In this document: positions 36,489-44,590 of the stretch, one piece after another | Position numbering within the stretch: the stretch's first letter is position 1 | Layout of the letters: every line of letters begins with the position of its first letter | NCBI RefSeq assembly: GCF_006517175.1 | Contig: NZ_CP041186.1 | Location: 6,475,074 to 6,539,073 of the forward strand | Direction of reading: 5' to 3' | DNA length: 64,000 nucleotides | Source of the DNA: Persicimonas caeni | GTDB lineage: Bacteria; Myxococcota_A; Bradymonadia; Bradymonadales; Bradymonadaceae | Program-made: the position numbers and the translations under genes | The notes under the pieces: model-generated | Told to the model about the DNA's origin: nothing | Database searches by the model: none | The model's input: the letters and a program-made list of their open reading frames with translations, nothing else

Positions 36489-37664
36489 TCAGTCGGGCAG
36501 GGCGCCCAGGGTGAGCTCGGTCTTCATGCGCTTGTCGCCGCGCTGCAGGTCGACGACCACGGTGCGGCCGATGCCCAGGTTGCTAGCCAACCAGGTCAGG
36601 TGGCCGGCGTCGTCGATCGCCTTGCCGTCGACGGCCATGATGATGTCGCCACGCTGCAGCTTGGCCTTTTCGGCCGGGCCGCCCGGGACCACGCGGGTGA
36701 CGAGCGCGCCGCCGTCCCCTTTGCTCAGCCCCAGTTCTCTACGCACCGCACCGGGAATCTCGCCGATGTAGATGCCCAGCCAACTGCGCTCGACGCGGCC
36801 CTTCTTTTTGAGTTGGGGCAAGATGTCCTGGGCCATGTTGATGGGAATGGCGAACCCGATCCCCTGGCCCTCGGCGCTGATGGCGGTGTTGATGCCCACG
36901 ACTTCTCCGTCGGTGTTGATGAGCGGGCCTCCGGAGTTTCCGGGGTTGATGGAGGCGTCGGTCTGGATGAAGTCTTGGTAGCGCATCTCCTCGCTGATGG
37001 GGATGCCCTTGCGGCCGATGGCGCTGGCGATGCCCGCGGTGACCGTGCTGGCCAGCCCCAAGGGGTTGCCGATGGCGACGACCCAGTCGCCTACCCGAAG
37101 CTTGTGCGCGTCGCCCAATTCGATGACCGGCAAATCCTTGCCTTTTTTGATGCGCAACAGGGCCACGTCGGTCTTGGGGTCGGCGCCGATGAGTTCGGCC
37201 TCGAAGAAACGCTCGTCGAGCAGACGCACCCCGATTTCGGTGGCGTTGTCGACCACGTGGAAGTTGGTCAGAACGTGGCCCTCTTTGTCGATGATAAAGC
37301 CCGAGCCGAGGCTCTCGGCGACGCGACGCTGGGGGACGATGCCGCGGCGGGTGAAGGGGGAGATGCGGCTGCGGGTGACGACTTGCTTGCGAGTGTAGAT
37401 GTTGACGACCGCCGGGCGGACCTTGGCGACGATGTCGGCAAAGCTGGCGGGTCGGGTGGGGGATGCCGCCGGGGCAGGCGGGGTCGGCTGGGGCTTCTTG
37501 CTCGCTGTGTCGGCCTTGCTGGCCTCGCCTGCCGCCTTTGTCGCCTCGGGCGCCTCACGGTTGGGCTCGGAGTGCGCCTCGGGAGGCGCCTCACAGCCTG
37601 CGGTGAGCAGCAACGCGAACACAACGACGAGAGGAGCTCTCGACAGCAAGTTCCCCAGCGGCAT
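36489..37664 (-). CDS. HtrA/DegP-like serine protease lipoprotein with PDZ domain
   Basis: A 391-residue periplasmic quality-control protease. The signal ends in a clear lipobox LTAGC (Cys24), so it is lipid-anchored. A Pro/Ala/Lys-rich linker leads to a trypsin-like domain with the complete triad: His136 (TNFHVVDNA), Asp166 (KTDVALLRI) and Ser244 (NPGNSGGPL). One PDZ domain follows (about 290-385, with WLGIYIGEIP and RGDIIMAVDGKAIDD). ATG 37664 is preceded by GGAG with seven-base spacing; the GTG directly upstream is less well placed. It sits 30 bp downstream of the DUF1844 gene and is probably in its operon. A role in degrading misfolded envelope proteins is inferred from the family. Confidence 0.95.
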   Translation of the reverse strand: MPLGNLLSRAPLVVVFALLLTAGCEAPPEAHSEPNREAPEATKAAGEASKADTASKKPQPTPPAPAASPTRPASFADIVAKVRPAVVNIYTRKQVVTRSRISPFTRRGIVPQRRVAESLGSGFIIDKEGHVLTNFHVVDNATEIGVRLLDERFFEAELIGADPKTDVALLRIKKGKDLPVIELGDAHKLRVGDWVVAIGNPLGLASTVTAGIASAIGRKGIPISEEMRYQDFIQTDASINPGNSGGPLINTDGEVVGINTAISAEGQGIGFAIPINMAQDILPQLKKKGRVERSWLGIYIGEIPGAVRRELGLSKGDGGALVTRVVPGGPAEKAKLQRGDIIMAVDGKAIDDAGHLTWLASNLGIGRTVVVDLQRGDKRMKTELTLGALPD

Positions 37665-37694
37665 CACATCACTCCGATCAGCTTCTCAGTTCTT

Positions 37695-38096
37695 TCAGTT
37701 CTTGGCCTTCTTTTCGGCCACAAAAGCACTTCGCAAATCGTACAACAGGCTCTCGAGCAGCTTTTGTTCCTCGTTGTCGAGGTTGCCGGCGGTCTTCTCC
37801 TGGAGCATCTCGAGGATGTCGATGGTGTGCCGCGCGGCGGTCAAATCTTTGGTGAGGCCGCCCGTCTCGGGGTGCTCGACGCGCCCCAGGTTGATCATGC
37901 AGTTGGTGCCCAAGCTGACGATGAAGCTGCCGAAGTCGGCGGGGACTTCCAGGTGCTCGTCGCCGATGGCGGGAGGATCGTCAGTATCTTGGTCCCGCGA
38001 GGGGATATAGACCCCGGCGTTGCCGCCGAGGACCGTCCCCTCGGGTTCTCCATTCGAGTGGCCGTTGGATTTCGTTTCCGATGCGTCGTCGCTCAT
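37695..38096 (-). CDS. DUF1844 family protein
   Basis: A 133-residue cytoplasmic protein. A polar N-terminal segment of about 50 residues precedes the DUF1844 core, seen as DFGSFIVSLGTNCMINLGRV, then LTAARHTIDILEMLQEKTAGNL and LLESLLYDLRSAFV. The family is widespread in Deltaproteobacteria and related phyla, and its function is not known to me. ATG 38096 has GGAG nine bases upstream. It lies between the small acidic protein gene and the htrA-like gene on the same strand. Confidence 0.88.
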   Translation of the reverse strand: MSDDASETKSNGHSNGEPEGTVLGGNAGVYIPSRDQDTDDPPAIGDEHLEVPADFGSFIVSLGTNCMINLGRVEHPETGGLTKDLTAARHTIDILEMLQEKTAGNLDNEEQKLLESLLYDLRSAFVAEKKAKN

Positions 38097-38184
38097 AATG
38101 CAATACTCCGTGCCTGTCTAAGGTGACTGGTTGGGTTGGACGCGGGGTCGAGGACGACGGTGCGGCAAACTCGAAGTGAGTCGC

Positions 38185-38385
38185 TTATTCTTCGCCTTCG
38201 TCCTCTTCCTCTTCGTCTTCCTCGAGCACGCCTTCTTCGAATTCGGCTTCCATCGACTCGGCGTTGTCAGCCGAATCGTCGAGGCTCTCGAGGTACTCGT
38301 GGTACTCTTCGCGGGTGATCAGACCTTTTTCGATGTTGCGCTCGACGGTGCGTACGTCGAACAAGCGTTCTTTGTCGATGGCCAT
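38185..38385 (-). CDS. small acidic protein of unknown function
   Basis: A 66-residue protein. The N-terminal half has a helix-like motif (RLFDVRTVERNIEKGLITRE) and the rest is strongly acidic, ending in a Glu/Asp run. No signal peptide or membrane segment is seen. It is supported by GGAGAA seven bases before ATG 38385 and by its position in a same-strand run. Acidic tails of this kind often bind basic proteins or metal ions, but no function can be assigned. Confidence 0.75.
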   Translation of the reverse strand: MAIDKERLFDVRTVERNIEKGLITREEYHEYLESLDDSADNAESMEAEFEEGVLEEDEEEEDEGEE

Positions 38386-38475
38386 GGTACTTCTCCAATT
38401 GTCTATGACGGATAACGTGCGTGCGAATTTGCAGATGTCAAAGCGCCCCCAAATATACGCAGAGACGTCTTAAAT

Positions 38476-39117
38476 TCAACACTCGGCGAGCGCGCGCTCG
38501 ATACGTTGTTTTTGGGAGCCGCGGGCGCGCTCGCGTTCCTGCTCGAGAAAGCCGCGCGCCTGGTCGACCTGCTTGCCCTGGCGCAGGTTGATCAGCGCCA
38601 GTTGAGTCTTGGCCGAGTGGCGGTAGGGGGAGTTGGCGCGCAGCGCCTTGTAAATCTGCTCGGCGTCTTCGTATTTACCCAGCTCGTACTTGATGTTGGC
38701 CAGGTTGAAGAAAAGCTTGTCCTTTTGGGCGGCCGGGGCGCGGTCGATGGCCCGCTCGAGGGCGTGCTCGGCCTCGCGGTACTTGCCCATGGCCGAGTAA
38801 ACCAGCCCGAGCTTGCCCAGCATCTCGGCCTGCGGGCCGAACTTTCGCAAAAACCACTGGTCGCGGTAATACTCGAGCAGCCCCTTGTGGTCGCCTTTCT
38901 GAAAGCGGTAGGCGAATTCCTTCTCGAACTGCGTCCAGCGCTTGCGCAAATACTTGGGGTACAGGATGTAGTAAAGCGGGATCCACAGGGTGAACACGGC
39001 CAGCACCCAGATGGGGGCGCCGAAGCCGAACCGCAGGATAAACATCGCCAAGAGGCTCAGCGGGATAAGTCCGCGTCGCCACTCGATTTTCAGTCCGCCT
39101 TTTTTGCTGCTTGCCAT
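38476..39117 (-). CDS. membrane-anchored TPR protein
   Basis: A 213-residue protein. Two hydrophobic segments near the N-terminus (GLIPLSLLAMFILRFGF and APIWVLAVFTLWIPLYYIL) form a membrane hairpin. A basic stretch and TPR-like repeats follow (LLEYYRDQWFLRKFG, AEMLGKLGLVYSAMGKYREA, KLFFNLANIKYELGKYEDAEQIY). The TPR part should be cytoplasmic and bind protein partners. ATG 39117 has GGGAG eight bases upstream; longer in-frame extensions are not supported. It heads the minus-strand run through to the htrA-like gene and is divergent from the MBL-fold gene. Confidence 0.85.
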   Translation of the reverse strand: MASSKKGGLKIEWRRGLIPLSLLAMFILRFGFGAPIWVLAVFTLWIPLYYILYPKYLRKRWTQFEKEFAYRFQKGDHKGLLEYYRDQWFLRKFGPQAEMLGKLGLVYSAMGKYREAEHALERAIDRAPAAQKDKLFFNLANIKYELGKYEDAEQIYKALRANSPYRHSAKTQLALINLRQGKQVDQARGFLEQERERARGSQKQRIERALAEC

Positions 39118-39181
39118 GCCCACACTCCCTGTTAAGGGCATTGTACCCAAACCCAGGCTTGCGACCAAACGTCGAATCGTC

Positions 39182-40360
39182 ATGAGTGAAATCTCCTTTG
39201 AAGCCGCCTGCGGCGCGGCCGAATTGACCGCCAACGCCTACCTCGTGCAGGCCCACGGGGTTCGATTGTTGCTCGACGCCGGCGCGCGCCAAAACCGCGC
39301 GCCCGCCTGGCTCGATGCCCTGGAGGCGCCCGACGCCTGCTGGCTGAGCCACGCCCATTGGGATCACCTGGGCGCGCTCGGCCCGCTCAAGGCACGCTGG
39401 CCCCGGCTCACCTGCCTGGCGACCTCTCAAACGCGCCGGCTCGCCCGCCACGCGCTCGCGCTGGGCGGGTTGGACGGCGATCGAGCCTCCGCGTTGGCCT
39501 CGCAGCTACAATCGGTTCCAGAGCGCCAATATTTCGAGCTCTCCACCTATGCAGACAACCCCGCCGCCCAGAAGTTCCGCGCGATGGTCTTCGAAGCCGG
39601 CCACATCCCCGGCGCCGGGATGCTGCTCGTCGAGGTCGATGTCGGCCAGGAACGTCCCTTTCGAATCCTCTACACCTCCGACTTCTGCGGCCACGACCAA
39701 CCCGGCGTGCCCGGCGCGCTCTTCCCGCGCACCGGCCAGGCCTTCCCCATCGACGTGATGGTCATGGAGGGCGTGCTCGCCACGCGCAAGGAGTACGACG
39801 AGGTGTCGTATGCCGACGAGTGGGCGCGCTTTCAGCAGTGGACAGCCAACCGCACGGGCGGAGCGTTGGTGGCCGTGTCGACCCTCGGCGAGGCTGCGCA
39901 GGTGGTCTCCGGCCTGGTCGAGGCGGGCGAGCGCCCGGTGGTGCATCGGATGCTCGAGCCGGTGGTGGGCAAGCTCGTCGACAAGCAATCCGTCGAGTTC
40001 GGCGACGAGACCCATGCCCGGCGCGCCCTCGGTCTGGGCAAGGTCGTCGTCGCCCCCGGCGAAGGGCTACAAAGGTCGACGCCCGCAGGAAGGCTGGCCG
40101 ACGCGGCAGGCGCCGTTGCGGTGCTCAACCGTAAGCCTCGCCGCAAGGCGGCCGCGCCCAGCGAGCGTTTCCTGCTGGGCAACCACGCCCCACGCGGCCA
40201 ACTCGTCGGTGCGGTCAACGCGGTGAATCCATCGAAGGTCATTCTCGTGCACGGGCACAAGTCGCAGCTCTTTTCGCTGAAGAGGGCGATCGAGAAGAGC
40301 GGGTATGCCGGTGAGGTGCTGATTCCGAAGACGGGGGAGACGGTACCATTGTCGAGCTGA
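39182..40360 (+). CDS. metallo-beta-lactamase-fold (beta-CASP-like) hydrolase
   Basis: A 392-residue cytoplasmic protein. The metal site is HAHWDH (His57, His59, Asp61, His62). A further ligand candidate is in EAGHIPGAGM, and the Asp of LYTSDFCG acts as the bridging residue. A middle region with MVMEGVLATRKEYDEV and ERPVVHRMLEP fits a beta-CASP cap, and VNPSKVILVHGHKSQL near the end resembles the C-terminal motif of RNA-processing MBL enzymes. An RNase-like role is therefore plausible, but it is shorter and less typical than RNase J. No strong Shine-Dalgarno precedes ATG 39182; upstream in-frame sequence shows no domain. Confidence 0.85.
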   Translation: MSEISFEAACGAAELTANAYLVQAHGVRLLLDAGARQNRAPAWLDALEAPDACWLSHAHWDHLGALGPLKARWPRLTCLATSQTRRLARHALALGGLDGDRASALASQLQSVPERQYFELSTYADNPAAQKFRAMVFEAGHIPGAGMLLVEVDVGQERPFRILYTSDFCGHDQPGVPGALFPRTGQAFPIDVMVMEGVLATRKEYDEVSYADEWARFQQWTANRTGGALVAVSTLGEAAQVVSGLVEAGERPVVHRMLEPVVGKLVDKQSVEFGDETHARRALGLGKVVVAPGEGLQRSTPAGRLADAAGAVAVLNRKPRRKAAAPSERFLLGNHAPRGQLVGAVNAVNPSKVILVHGHKSQLFSLKRAIEKSGYAGEVLIPKTGETVPLSS

Positions 40361-40539
40361 CCCGCATGAAACGGGCCTCGTCGGGGAACCTGGTTCCCGA
40401 TCTGGACGAGTGGGGAGGGCGGGCGCGGGTTCATGTTGCCCGGCGTCGCACACCTACCCACACGACTCCGGTGGATGACACGGTGCGTCAATATTTTCAG
40501 GGGTTTACGCGCCCAAATGCGATCTGCTAAGCATCGGTC

Positions 40540-40583
40540 GGTCACGGAACGATCAAGGCCGTTGGATCGTTTTCTGGGTGACC
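40540..40583. promoter_or_regulatory. nested inverted repeat upstream of putA
   Basis: GGTCAC (40540-40545) pairs with GTGACC (40578-40583), and inside it AACGATC (40548-40554) pairs with GATCGTT (40565-40571). The structure ends 33 bp before the putA start. It could be an operator or a leader stem; no known regulator motif was matched. Confidence 0.4.
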
Positions 40584-40616
40584 ACGGATGATCCATTTTC
40601 CCCGACGGAGTGATCC

Positions 40617-43601
40617 ATGGCGCGCGCCTCCGAAAAACAGATAAAAAAGCTAGGTGAAGAGATCTTCAGCCGCATGAAGGGCGAGAAGCCCTCAGTCTTC
40701 AAAAAGGACTGGTGGAGCGGCAAGATGATGGACTGGTCGATGAAGGACGAGGCCTTCAAGGTCGAGATGTTCCGCTTTGTCGACGTCTTCCCCACCCTCA
40801 AAGATCACGTGCAGGTCGCCGAGCATCTGCAGGAGTACTTCTGCCGGCCCGGCCAAGATTTTCCCTCGTCGTTCCAGTGGGGCCTGTCGAAGGTCAAGCC
40901 CGATAGCTGGGTGGCCAAAAAGGCTGCCGGCCAGATCGAGAAGCAGATCCACGGGATGGCCTCGAAGTTCATCGCCGGCACCGACGCCTCCGAGGCGATC
41001 GGGGGGCTGCGCGAGATGTGGGACTCGGGGCTGTGCTTCACCCTCGACCTTCTGGGCGAGGCGACCGTCAGCGAAAAGGAGGCCCACGACTACCTCGAGC
41101 GCTACAACGAGATCCTCGACACGCTCATCGCCGAGACGGCGGGTTGGCCAGAGCAGCCGGCGCTCGAAAAGTCCGCCTGGGGGCGCATCCCGCGGGTCAA
41201 CGTGTCGGTCAAGATCTCGAGCCTGTATAGCCAGCTCGACGCCATCGACTTCGACGGCAGCATCGAGGCGACCAAAGAGCGGCTGCGCCCCCTGTTCCGC
41301 AAGGCCAAAGAGCACGGCGCGTTCATCAACATCGACATGGAGTCGTACAAGCACAAAGACTTGACGATCGCCATCTTCAAGAGCCTGCTCGAGGAGCCCG
41401 AGTTCGCCGATTTCGAGCACGCCGGCATCGTCATGCAGGCGTATCTCAAAGACGCCGAAGACGACGTCAAAGCGCTGTGCAAGTGGGCCAAAAAGCGCAA
41501 GACCCCCATCACGGTGCGTCTGGTCAAGGGCGCGTACTGGGATTACGAGACGATCCACAGCCAGCAGGAGGGCTGGGAGAACCCGGTCTTCTCCAAAAAG
41601 TGGCAGACCGACCAGTCCTACGAGAATTGCACCGAGATACTGCTCGACTACCACAAGTATATTCGCACCGCGATCGGCTCGCACAACGTGCGAAGCATCG
41701 CCCACGCGATGGCCTACGCCGACGCCAAGCGCCTGGACAAGTCGGCCATCGAGTTCCAGATGCTCTACGGCATGGCCGAGCCGATGAAGGCGGCCGTCAG
41801 CTCCATGGGCTACCGCCTTCGCGACTACGTGCCCATCGGCGAGATCATCCCGGGGATGGCGTATCTGGTGCGCAGGCTTCTGGAGAACACCTCCAACGAG
41901 TCGTGGCTCAAGATGTCGTTTGCCGACGGCAAGAGCATCGACGAGCTCTTGTCGGCTCCCGAGCCGCCAGAGGGACAAGTCGCGGCCGATGGCGGCGCGC
42001 CGCCGCACAAGCAGCCCATCACCGAGCACGGCTTCCGCAACGAGCCGATGCGCGACTTCGCCCACGCCTCCGACCGCGAGCGCTTCCAGGGCGCGCTCGA
42101 GACGGTGCGCGGCCGGTTGGGCATGGAGTACCCGCTGGTCATCAACAACGAGGACGTGGCGACGAGTCGCTCGATGAAGAGCGTCAACCCGAGCCGCACC
42201 GACCAGCTCGTGGGCACCGTGGCCGTGGCCGATATCGAGCACGCCGACCAGGCGATTCGCGCCGCCTGGGCGGCCAAGGATGCCTGGGCGGACACCGACC
42301 CCTCCGAGCGCGCCGAGTACCTGTTCAAGCTCGCCGACAAGATGCGCGAGTGGCGTGACGAGTTGGCCGGCTGGATGGTCTTCGAGGTGGGCAAGAATTG
42401 GCGCGAGGCGGACGCCGACGTCTGCGAGGCGATCGACTTCTGCGAGTACTACGGCCGCGAGATGAAGCGTCTGGCAGAGCCGCAGCGCCTGGGGCATATC
42501 CCCGGCGAGCTCAACCTGATGTGGTACCAGCCGCGCGGCGTGGCCGCGATCATCGCGCCGTGGAACTTCCCGCTGGCGATCCTCACCGGCATGACCGTCG
42601 CCGCGGCGGTCACGGGCAACACCGTCATCATGAAGCCGGCGGAGCAGTCCTCGGTCATCGCCGCCAAGCTCATGGAGCTTTGCCGCTCGGTGGGCTTTCC
42701 GCCCGGCGTCATCAACTACCTGCCCGGCATCGGCGAAGAGGTCGGCGAGCACCTCGTGCAGAGCCCGTACACCCACATCATCGCCTTTACGGGGAGCATG
42801 CAGGTGGGCCTCGATATCATCCGCAAGGCGGGCGATACCGACCCGACGAAGCAGCAGCGCGTCAAGAAGGTCGTCTGCGAGATGGGCGGCAAAAACGCCA
42901 TCATCGTCGACGCCGACGCCGACCTCGACGAGGCCGTCCAGGGCGTCATCCAGTCGGCGTTCGGCTTCCAGGGCCAGAAGTGCTCGGCGTGCAGCCGCGC
43001 TATCGTGCTCGCCTCGTGCTACGACGAGTTCAAAGAGCGCGTGGTCGAGGCGACGCGAAGCCTGGTCATCGGCCCGTCCGACGATCCGGCCAACCGCATC
43101 GGCCCGGTCGTCGACGGGGATGCCTGCAACAAGATCAACTCGTATATCGAGATCGGGCGCCAGGAAGGCGACCTGCTCATCAGCCGCGAGGTGCCCGAGG
43201 GGGGTTGCTTCGTGGGTCCGACGGTCGTCGAGGGCATCACCCCCGAGCATCGCCTCGCCCATGAGGAGATCTTCGGTCCGGTGCTCGCCCTGATGAAGGC
43301 CGAGGACTTCGACGAAGCCCTCGAGATCGCCAACGGCACGCGCTACGCGCTCACCGGCGGCGTCTACAGCCGAAGCCCGATGAATATCGAGAAGGCCCGC
43401 GCGCAGTTCAAAGTGGGCAACCTCTACATCAACCAGAAGTGCACCGGCGCGCTGGTCTATCGCCAGCCGTTCGGCGGCTTCAAGATGTCGGGCGTGGGCT
43501 CGAAGGCGGGCGGGCCCGATTACCTGCTCCAGTTCATGGAGCCGCGGGCGGTGACCGAGAACACGATGCGTCGTGGCTTTGCGCCCGACGAGTTGCTCTG
43601 A
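40617..43601 (+). CDS. putA: bifunctional proline dehydrogenase / glutamate-semialdehyde dehydrogenase
   Basis: A 994-residue protein that oxidises proline to glutamate in two steps. The N-terminal proline dehydrogenase (FAD) barrel covers about residues 80-460, with VSVKISSLYSQ, FINIDMESY and VRLVKGAYWDYE. The C-terminal aldehyde dehydrogenase (NAD) covers about 510-985, with FPLAILTGMTVAA, the Glu in CEMGGKN, and catalytic Cys789 in GFQGQKCSACSR. There is no DNA-binding N-terminal domain, so it does not autoregulate like the enterobacterial protein. CGGAG lies six bases before ATG 40617. The 256-bp region upstream holds a nested inverted repeat. Product glutamate connects to gltB metabolism elsewhere in the window. 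Confidence 0.97.
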   Translation: MARASEKQIKKLGEEIFSRMKGEKPSVFKKDWWSGKMMDWSMKDEAFKVEMFRFVDVFPTLKDHVQVAEHLQEYFCRPGQDFPSSFQWGLSKVKPDSWVAKKAAGQIEKQIHGMASKFIAGTDASEAIGGLREMWDSGLCFTLDLLGEATVSEKEAHDYLERYNEILDTLIAETAGWPEQPALEKSAWGRIPRVNVSVKISSLYSQLDAIDFDGSIEATKERLRPLFRKAKEHGAFINIDMESYKHKDLTIAIFKSLLEEPEFADFEHAGIVMQAYLKDAEDDVKALCKWAKKRKTPITVRLVKGAYWDYETIHSQQEGWENPVFSKKWQTDQSYENCTEILLDYHKYIRTAIGSHNVRSIAHAMAYADAKRLDKSAIEFQMLYGMAEPMKAAVSSMGYRLRDYVPIGEIIPGMAYLVRRLLENTSNESWLKMSFADGKSIDELLSAPEPPEGQVAADGGAPPHKQPITEHGFRNEPMRDFAHASDRERFQGALETVRGRLGMEYPLVINNEDVATSRSMKSVNPSRTDQLVGTVAVADIEHADQAIRAAWAAKDAWADTDPSERAEYLFKLADKMREWRDELAGWMVFEVGKNWREADADVCEAIDFCEYYGREMKRLAEPQRLGHIPGELNLMWYQPRGVAAIIAPWNFPLAILTGMTVAAAVTGNTVIMKPAEQSSVIAAKLMELCRSVGFPPGVINYLPGIGEEVGEHLVQSPYTHIIAFTGSMQVGLDIIRKAGDTDPTKQQRVKKVVCEMGGKNAIIVDADADLDEAVQGVIQSAFGFQGQKCSACSRAIVLASCYDEFKERVVEATRSLVIGPSDDPANRIGPVVDGDACNKINSYIEIGRQEGDLLISREVPEGGCFVGPTVVEGITPEHRLAHEEIFGPVLALMKAEDFDEALEIANGTRYALTGGVYSRSPMNIEKARAQFKVGNLYINQKCTGALVYRQPFGGFKMSGVGSKAGGPDYLLQFMEPRAVTENTMRRGFAPDELL

Positions 43602-43678
43602 GCGCCTGACGGCGCGGGCGTGATTATTGTTGGCCCTGTGGGAGTGGGATGCACGCTGATTGGAGTGTTGCTGAGCCC

Positions 43679-43682
43679 GGAG
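43679..43682 (+). promoter_or_regulatory. ribosome binding site deciding a TTG start
   Basis: GGAG lies six bases before the TTG at 43689. The in-frame GTG codons at 43620 and 43665 have no comparable site, and starting at 43689 gives a compact signal peptide. Confidence 0.5.
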
Positions 43683-43688
43683 CCAATT

Positions 43689-44495
43689 TTGAGACGCCTC
43701 GCCCGGAGACTTTTCGGCGCGCTGCTCGCCCTCGTGTGGGTGGGCAGCGCGTCCGTTGCGCTGGCCGACGAGCCTGTCGAGCCGGCTTCCCCTCCAAAAC
43801 CTGAATCGCCTGTCGAGGCCGACGAGGCTTCGAGCTTCGGCCTTGGCGCCGAGCTGTCCCTTCGAAGTCGCTACGTGTGGCGTGGGTTGCCCTTTGGCGA
43901 CGGGCCTGTGCTCCAGCCGGCTGCGTGGGCGTCGCTGTGGAGCTGCGAGGCGATCGGTTGGGCGAATATGCCTCTTCCCAATGCACAACAGGAGACAGAT
44001 CTCGACGAGGTCGACCTGGGGGCGTTTTGTGGCGTCGACGTGGGCGTTTGGAGCGTGTCGCTCGGCGGGTGGGTCTACTTTTTTCCCGGCGAGGACGCGC
44101 CGACGACCCTGGAAGGGGAGGGGGTGATCACGGCGCAATTCGACTGGCTGAACGTCTTTACGGGCCACGCGGTCGACCTGCGAGTCACTCCCGGGGCCTA
44201 CGCCGGCTGGGTGGGTGTCGGGGGCGCATGGGAGCGTGGCGTCTGGGGCGTCGAGGGGTCGTTGCGCACCGGGTGGGCCAACGCGGCGTTCAACGAGATG
44301 AACGCCGGGCTGGCCGTGGGCGCGCTCGATTACGTCGGCGCCGAGCTCGCCGTGCCGGTGGCGCTGGGTGTGGGGCTAACACTGCGCACTCACGCCGGCG
44401 CGGTGGTGTTATTGCCCGACAGCTTGCGGGACGCGCTCGATGAAACGGTGGTGCTCGATTTCGGCGCCACGATCGGCGGTGAGTGGGCGCTGTAG
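43689..44495 (+). CDS. predicted outer-membrane-like beta-rich protein
   Basis: A 268-residue protein. A basic signal peptide (RRLARRLFGALLALVWVGSASVALA) leads to a strand-rich mature part with alternating hydrophobic residues: LGAELSLRSRYVWRGLPFG, AAWASLWSCEAIGWANMPL, VWSVSLGGWVYFFPG and a final strand VVLDFGATIGGEWAL. The SRYVWRG stretch resembles Gcw_chp-like proteins of unknown function. A small outer-membrane barrel is the likeliest reading, with moderate confidence. TTG 43689 was chosen for its GGAG spacing and compact signal; GTG 43620 would extend the N-terminus by 23 residues. It lies 87 bp after putA on the same strand. Confidence 0.72.
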   Translation: MRRLARRLFGALLALVWVGSASVALADEPVEPASPPKPESPVEADEASSFGLGAELSLRSRYVWRGLPFGDGPVLQPAAWASLWSCEAIGWANMPLPNAQQETDLDEVDLGAFCGVDVGVWSVSLGGWVYFFPGEDAPTTLEGEGVITAQFDWLNVFTGHAVDLRVTPGAYAGWVGVGGAWERGVWGVEGSLRTGWANAAFNEMNAGLAVGALDYVGAELAVPVALGVGLTLRTHAGAVVLLPDSLRDALDETVVLDFGATIGGEWAL

Positions 44496-44579
44496 CGGCC
44501 GTCAGAGTGCCTTTAGCCAGTTGCCCCGCGTCTTTGAGCCCCTATCTTTTACACGGCTTTTAGGCGCGCCAACCGGGTT

Positions 44580-44584
44580 GGAGG
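44580..44584 (+). promoter_or_regulatory. ribosome binding site deciding a GTG start
   Basis: GGAGG is six bases before GTG 44591 but twelve before the next ATG (44597), so the GTG is the better start for the Cache/HAMP kinase. Confidence 0.55.
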
Positions 44585-44590
44585 TGGGTA

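Noticed and set aside
40692-44168. 1158-residue open frame opposite putA
   Set aside because: putA has clear catalytic motifs; the antisense product has only low-complexity Arg/Leu/Asp composition.
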